Under the pieces are notes generated by a model. It was not told where the DNA came from. It worked only from the letters and a program-made list of their open reading frames with translations, and searched no databases. A stretch of 9,559 bases of DNA from NCBI GenBank assembly GCA_027004315.1, contig JALTHV010000186.1:1-9559 (forward strand), in the 5' to 3' direction. The stretch is from Deltaproteobacteria bacterium. GTDB taxonomy: Bacteria; Desulfobacterota; Dissulfuribacteria; Dissulfuribacterales; UBA3076. The translations under genes and the position numbers were made by a program. Shown piece after piece: positions 6,102 through 9,559 of this stretch. The first letter of the stretch is position 1. Every line of letters begins with the position of its first letter.

Positions 6102-7046
6102 ATGGATTCATATAGGATTATATTTATGGGTACCCCTGAATTTGCATCTCCAAGTCTAAGGGCCCTCATAGAATCCCCAGATCAGGTGGTGGCAGTGGTA
6201 ACTCAGCCCGACAGGCCCAGGGGCCGTGGTAGAAAATTGAGCCCATCCCCAATAAAGATCATAGCCGAAGAGGCAGGTATTGATCTATTCCAGCCTGAGA
6301 AGGTCTGCTCTCCGGGATTCATTAATATAGTACGGGACCTTGCCCCGGATCTCCTGGTCGTGGTCGCCTATGGACAGATCCTTTCTCAGGGACTGCTGGA
6401 TATCCCCAGGATAATGCCTATCAACGTACACGGGTCTCTATTGCCCAGATACCGAGGGGCAGCACCGATACAGTGGGCCATAATGAGAGGAGACAGCGAG
6501 ACCGGTATAACTGTCATGGAGATGGATTCCGGGGTGGATACAGGCCCTATTATCCTCCAGGAGGCCCTGACTATAGGTCTGGAGGAGACCTTTGGGGAGC
6601 TATATCTGCGCATGGCATGTCTGGGGGGCAGTCTCCTTGTAAAGGCCCTGAAGGGACTGCACCAGGGCAGCTTGAGGCCAAGTCCCCAGCCAGACGATGG
6701 TGTAAGCTATGCCCCTCCCATCAGGTCCGAAATGGCAAGGATCGACTGGTCCCGGCCTGCAACCTACATCTCCTGCCTGATCCGGGCCCTTGATCCGAGA
6801 CCAGGGGCCTATAGCCTTTGGAAGGGTCAGCGTCTAAGGATGTATAGGTCTTTTGTCGAGGATATGGATACTAAGGATATAAGGCCAGGTACGGTCTGCC
6901 GTGTAGGAGAGGACGGGGTGGTGGTTGTCACAGGAGACGGCTGCCTAGGGATCAGAGAACTCCAGTGGCCAGGGAAGAGGCGCATGCCCTGCGCTGAATT
7001 CTTGAGGGGCAGGCCCATTCCTGTGGGCACAGAGTTTGGGCCATAA
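6102..7046 (+). CDS. fmt: Methionyl-tRNA formyltransferase
   Basis: Fmt transfers a formyl group from 10-formyl-tetrahydrofolate to Met on initiator tRNA in the cytoplasm. The 314-residue enzyme has the normal length. The N-terminal Rossmann-type domain begins MDSYRIIFMGTPEFA and contains the catalytic residues Asn108 and His110 in INVHGSLLPRYRGAAPIQWA, and Asp146 in SGVDTGPII. The C-terminal beta-barrel tRNA-binding domain follows from about 205 (SYAPPIRSEMARIDWS). The ATG is 9 nt after the def stop with no clear Shine-Dalgarno, so translation is probably coupled to def. The stop is 29 nt before MITE copy 2. Confidence 0.98.
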   Translation: MDSYRIIFMGTPEFASPSLRALIESPDQVVAVVTQPDRPRGRGRKLSPSPIKIIAEEAGIDLFQPEKVCSPGFINIVRDLAPDLLVVVAYGQILSQGLLDIPRIMPINVHGSLLPRYRGAAPIQWAIMRGDSETGITVMEMDSGVDTGPIILQEALTIGLEETFGELYLRMACLGGSLLVKALKGLHQGSLRPSPQPDDGVSYAPPIRSEMARIDWSRPATYISCLIRALDPRPGAYSLWKGQRLRMYRSFVEDMDTKDIRPGTVCRVGEDGVVVVTGDGCLGIRELQWPGKRRMPCAEFLRGRPIPVGTEFGP

Positions 7047-7075
7047 TTCTGCTGAAGTACCCCATATGCTGTGTC

Positions 7076-7222
7076 GTAAGTGTTCACGTCCCCGGCCAGC
7101 GGTGACTTTTTTTGGGGTTTCAGGAGCAGCTTGATGCACAAGATCAGGGCACTCTGCCCATTAATCCGTACTGAAACTCTTCAAAAGGCTACTGCTGGCC
7201 GGGGGGAAATGTGAACGGTTAC
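7076..7222 (+). mobile_element. Palindromic GTAA-ended miniature element, copy 2
   Basis: A 147-bp copy of the family in the fmt-radC gap. The ends are GTAAGTGTTCACGTCC and the reverse complement of GTAACCGTTCACATTT, so they have diverged from each other. Inner arms are GGGTTTCAG (7115-7123) and CTGAAACTC (7171-7179). The central GGGCA-CTC-TGCCC hairpin (7147-7159) is perfect here, while the neighbouring GCATC/GATGC hairpin has lost two bases. A T7 run lies in the left arm. The flanks (GCTGTGTC and GGCAAAAC) do not match, so any target duplication was lost or one flank was rearranged. A transposase remnant abuts its right end. Confidence 0.85.
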
Positions 7223-7318
7223 GGCAAAACAGATGAATTTCAAATCATGCCGAACCATATCCATGGCATAATTATTCCTGTAGGGACAGGCCCCGTGGTT
7301 GCCCTTTTCCGTGTATAG
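7223..7318 (+). pseudogene. Remnant of a REP-associated (Y1/HUH) transposase
   Basis: The frame from 7223 to a TAG at 7316-7318 encodes 31 residues including DEFQIMPNHIHGIIIPVGTG. The MPNHxHGII core is the HUH metal-binding signature of IS200-like/REP-associated tyrosine transposases, usually preceded by an acidic-aromatic strand as here. Those enzymes are normally about 150-250 residues with a later catalytic Tyr; nothing before or after this core survives. The left edge is exactly the end of MITE copy 2 and the right edge runs into the radC start. It is too short to be active. Identification rests on a single motif. Confidence 0.6.
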
Positions 7319-7324
7319 ATAGAC

Positions 7325-7984
7325 ATGAAGAATATCAAAGAACTACCTGCTCATGATCGTCCCAGGGAAAAACTTAAGGAAAGAGGTGCTTCCTCCTTGA
7401 CTGATGAGGAACTGGTGGCGGCAATTCTGGGGAGAGGTGTAGAGGGTCAGGATCTTAGAACGATATCCCGCAGTGTCGCTAAACTGATCCGTAAGTACAG
7501 GGAAAATCTCACTGTTGAACACCTCACGACGGTGCGTGGAATGGGCCTGGCAAAGGCCGCCCAGATCCTATCGGCTTTTGAGCTGGCAAGACGGTATCTG
7601 ATTAAAGATACTGTAAGGGTAACCAGGGCCCGGGATGTAATACCCCTTTTGGCCGATATTGCCGATAAAAAGCAGGAGCATTTTGTCTGTATTTCCCTCA
7701 ACGGTGCCCATGAAGTGATTAAAAAGAGGATTGTTACGATTGGGCTGGTTGACCGTAGTCCGGTTCATCCTCGTGAAGTCTATGCGGATGTCATATCAGA
7801 CAGGGCCGTGGCCGTCATTTTTGCCCACAATCATCCTTCAGGTAATCTCAACCCGAGCAACAGCGATCTGAAAATACATAAACAATTGACAGAGGCAGGA
7901 AAGATTCTCGGCTTAACGGTCTTAGACCATATTGTTGTCTCAAAGACAGGATATTACAGCTTCCAGGAAGCAGGGTTGATTTGA
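7325..7984 (+). CDS. radC: RadC family protein (JAB/MPN domain, UPF0758)
   Basis: A full-length 219-residue RadC-family protein. The N-terminus has the family opening LPAHDRPREKLKERGASSLTD and a helix-hairpin-helix-like segment (about 64-90, TVRGMGLAKAAQIL). The C-terminal JAB/MPN domain (about 98-219) carries the putative metal site HNHPSG (168-173, His168 and His170) and Asp181, with SPVHPREVYADVI before it. Despite its name, a direct DNA-repair role in E. coli has been disputed, and the activity of this protein is unknown. No Shine-Dalgarno is evident before the ATG, whose upstream sequence comes from the transposase remnant. It lies 25 nt before rsmB and is probably cotranscribed with it. 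Confidence 0.95.
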   Translation: MKNIKELPAHDRPREKLKERGASSLTDEELVAAILGRGVEGQDLRTISRSVAKLIRKYRENLTVEHLTTVRGMGLAKAAQILSAFELARRYLIKDTVRVTRARDVIPLLADIADKKQEHFVCISLNGAHEVIKKRIVTIGLVDRSPVHPREVYADVISDRAVAVIFAHNHPSGNLNPSNSDLKIHKQLTEAGKILGLTVLDHIVVSKTGYYSFQEAGLI

Positions 7985-8009
7985 TGAGAATTGGGGAGGA
8001 GTATTAGAC

Positions 8010-9434
8010 TTGGTCATGAGAAAGGCCAAGCGAAGAGTTATCGCTGTCCGCCAACTTGCCGCCTTAATTCTCCTTAAGTGGGAGGCCATTACGCCTGCCA
8101 GACGTCCGGCCCTGGCACAGGTGGCAGAGGATTTCCTCCGGGGCAGGACTTTCTGGTCTGAGAGAGACAGGGCCCTTGTCCGGGAGATCGTCTTTGGAGT
8201 AGTCAGGTGGCTAAGGCTCCTGGACTGGCATATAGATTCCCAGTTGGCCTCTCCAAAAAAGAGGCTTTCAAGCTCAGTGCGTGCACACCTGAGGGTCGGG
8301 GCCTTTCAGATCCTGTTTCTTGACCGCGTTCCATGCCCTGCTGCGGTAAACGAGGCAGTTCGTGGAGTGAAATCATCTGGTCATGCCTGGGCCTCTGGCC
8401 TGGTAAATGCCATTCTTCGCCGTCTTGCTGAGAGACGGGAGGCCCTTGGACTGGAAGAGGCCCGAAGCTGTGAGGATGCAGGGGACCTTGGGACAGTTGA
8501 GAGACTTGCAATAGAGACATCCCATCCTGCCTGGATGGTCAAGAGATGGGTAAATAGATATGGGCCTAGGGGTGCTCAGGCGCTCTGCAGGGTCAATAAC
8601 ATGCGGGCCCCCTTGACCATCAGGGTAAATACCCTGGTTGTCACAAGAGATAAGCTCCTCAAGGTCCTGGCGGACCATGGCATTGATGCCATTCCAGGTC
8701 GCTATGCGCCCGAGGCCATAATAGTCCGTGGTTATAGTGGATCTCCCAGCAGGATCCCTGGTTTCAGACAGGGGTGGTTTCAGGTGCAGGACGAGGCTGC
8801 CCAGCTTGTGTCGTACTGCCTGGCACCCAGGTCTCAAGAATTCATACTCGATGCCTGTGCAGGGCCTGGCGGAAAGACGACCCATATAGCACAATTGACC
8901 GGAGATCAGGGGATAGTCGAGGCAACAGACAGCAATAGGTCCCGTCTGAGACTCCTGGAGGAGAACCAGAAGAGGCTGGGAATAGGATGCATTACCTGTA
9001 TCTCCCATGAATCCTTTGAGGCAGAGCTTCCTAAACTGAAAGGCAGATATCACCGTGTCCTGGTAGATGCCCCCTGTTCAGGCCTTGGGGTCATAAGACG
9101 GCACCCTGATATCAAGTGGAACCGCAGCCAGGCCTCGCTATTGAGACTTGCCTGCGGGCAGAGATCGCTTCTCAGCGCCCTTGCCCCATTGGTCAGGTCC
9201 GGGGGCGCCATGGTCTATGCGACCTGCAGCCTGGAGCCTGAAGAGACCAGAGAGGTAGTAGAAGATTTTCTTTCCAGCCATCCTGGATGGGGGCTCATGC
9301 CGGCAAACGAGGCCCTACCGGGACCAGCTAGGACATTGGTAGACAGAGACGGATTTCTTGTCCATTTTCCCTGCCCTGATGGCCCTGATGGGTTCTTTGC
9401 TGCAGTGCTGCGCTCACCAAGAAATAGGCTATAG
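8010..9434 (+). CDS. rsmB: 16S rRNA (cytosine-967-C5) methyltransferase RsmB
   Basis: RsmB (Sun/Fmu) methylates C5 of cytosine 967 (E. coli numbering) in 16S rRNA using S-adenosylmethionine. The 474-residue protein has an N-terminal NusB-like RNA-binding domain (about 10-155) and a Rossmann methyltransferase domain. Visible motifs are DACAGPGGKTTH (281-292, SAM binding), DAPCSGLGVIRRHPDIKW (from 353, with Cys356 of the PC motif) and YATCSLEPEE (from 403, with Cys406, the expected nucleophile), ending in DGFFAAVLR. It is slightly longer than the E. coli enzyme. The start is set at TTG 8010 because GGAGGAG (7995-8001) stands 8 nt before it; the ATG at 8016 is 14 nt away. The difference is two residues. 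Confidence 0.95.
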   Translation: MVMRKAKRRVIAVRQLAALILLKWEAITPARRPALAQVAEDFLRGRTFWSERDRALVREIVFGVVRWLRLLDWHIDSQLASPKKRLSSSVRAHLRVGAFQILFLDRVPCPAAVNEAVRGVKSSGHAWASGLVNAILRRLAERREALGLEEARSCEDAGDLGTVERLAIETSHPAWMVKRWVNRYGPRGAQALCRVNNMRAPLTIRVNTLVVTRDKLLKVLADHGIDAIPGRYAPEAIIVRGYSGSPSRIPGFRQGWFQVQDEAAQLVSYCLAPRSQEFILDACAGPGGKTTHIAQLTGDQGIVEATDSNRSRLRLLEENQKRLGIGCITCISHESFEAELPKLKGRYHRVLVDAPCSGLGVIRRHPDIKWNRSQASLLRLACGQRSLLSALAPLVRSGGAMVYATCSLEPEETREVVEDFLSSHPGWGLMPANEALPGPARTLVDRDGFLVHFPCPDGPDGFFAAVLRSPRNRL

Positions 9435-9449
9435 ACTGTTAGGCCAAAA

Positions 9450-9466
9450 GTAACTTCTCAATAAGT
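9450..9466 (+). repeat. 17-bp dispersed repeat, copy B
   Basis: This is an exact second copy of GTAACTTCTCAATAAGT (also 5465-5481), 15 nt after rsmB and 16 nt before MITE copy 3. Here the internal inverted repeat extends to AACTT...AAGTT. Confidence 0.5.
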
Positions 9467-9482
9467 TGGGGCATCATTTTTG

Positions 9483-9559
9483 GTAACCGATCATATTCCC
9501 CCCGGCCAGCGGTAGCTTTTTTCAGGGTTTCAGGAGCATCGCTTGATGCACAAGATCAG
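9483..9559 (+). mobile_element. Palindromic GTAA-ended miniature element, copy 3 (cut by window end)
   Basis: The left half of a third long copy. The end reads GTAACCGATCATATT, with two changes from the CGTTCAC end motif. It then follows the family: CCCCGGCCAGCGGT, T-run, CAGGGTTTCAGGAGC and GCATCGCTTGATGC (an intact small hairpin), up to CACAAGATCAG at the window edge. It has the same orientation as copy 2 and lies downstream of rsmB. Confidence 0.8.

Noticed and set aside
8373..9053. 226-codon open frame antisense to rsmB
   Set aside because: It lies fully opposite a gene with all catalytic motifs intact, and its translation shows no domain; it is a shadow of codon bias.

Overview
The window is a bacterial chromosome segment of housekeeping genes. 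YidC has the long periplasmic domain of Gram-negative homologues. The pairing of the rpmH-rnpA-yidD-yidC-jag-mnmE block with a divergent def-fmt...rsmB block resembles former Deltaproteobacteria (Desulfobacterota); that placement is an inference from gene order and protein style, not a match. Arg is often AGA/AGG and Ile often ATA, a codon habit common in thermophiles but not diagnostic.

Left half, minus strand: rpmH (L34), rnpA (RNase P protein), yidD, a possible small ORF, yidC, jag/khpB and mnmE, read from about 5370 down to 2. Together they cover ribosomal protein supply, tRNA 5' processing, membrane protein insertion, RNA binding and tRNA wobble modification. The 5246-5585 gap is the divergent control region. 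It holds a good sigma70-type promoter for the rpmH side (TTGACA, 17 bp, TATGAA), a long inverted repeat in the rpmH leader, and a weaker promoter for def.

Right half, plus strand: def and fmt (the start-Met deformylation/formylation pair), then radC and rsmB (16S rRNA m5C methyltransferase).

The unusual content lies between the genes. Three copies of a roughly 148-bp imperfect palindrome with GTAA ends sit at 1464-1611, 7076-7222 and 9483 to the window edge, and a 44-bp collapsed version sits at 4970-5013. The 44-bp copy has exact 8-bp flanking direct repeats and the 1464 copy has 7/8 repeats, so this looks like a transposed miniature element (MITE). GTAA ends with 8-bp duplications suggest mobilisation by an IS66-family transposase. 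Removing the 1464 copy restores a jag gene three codons longer that stops 10 nt before mnmE, so the insertion event can be reconstructed. A 31-codon remnant of a REP-associated (Y1/HUH) transposase lies between the 7076 copy and radC.
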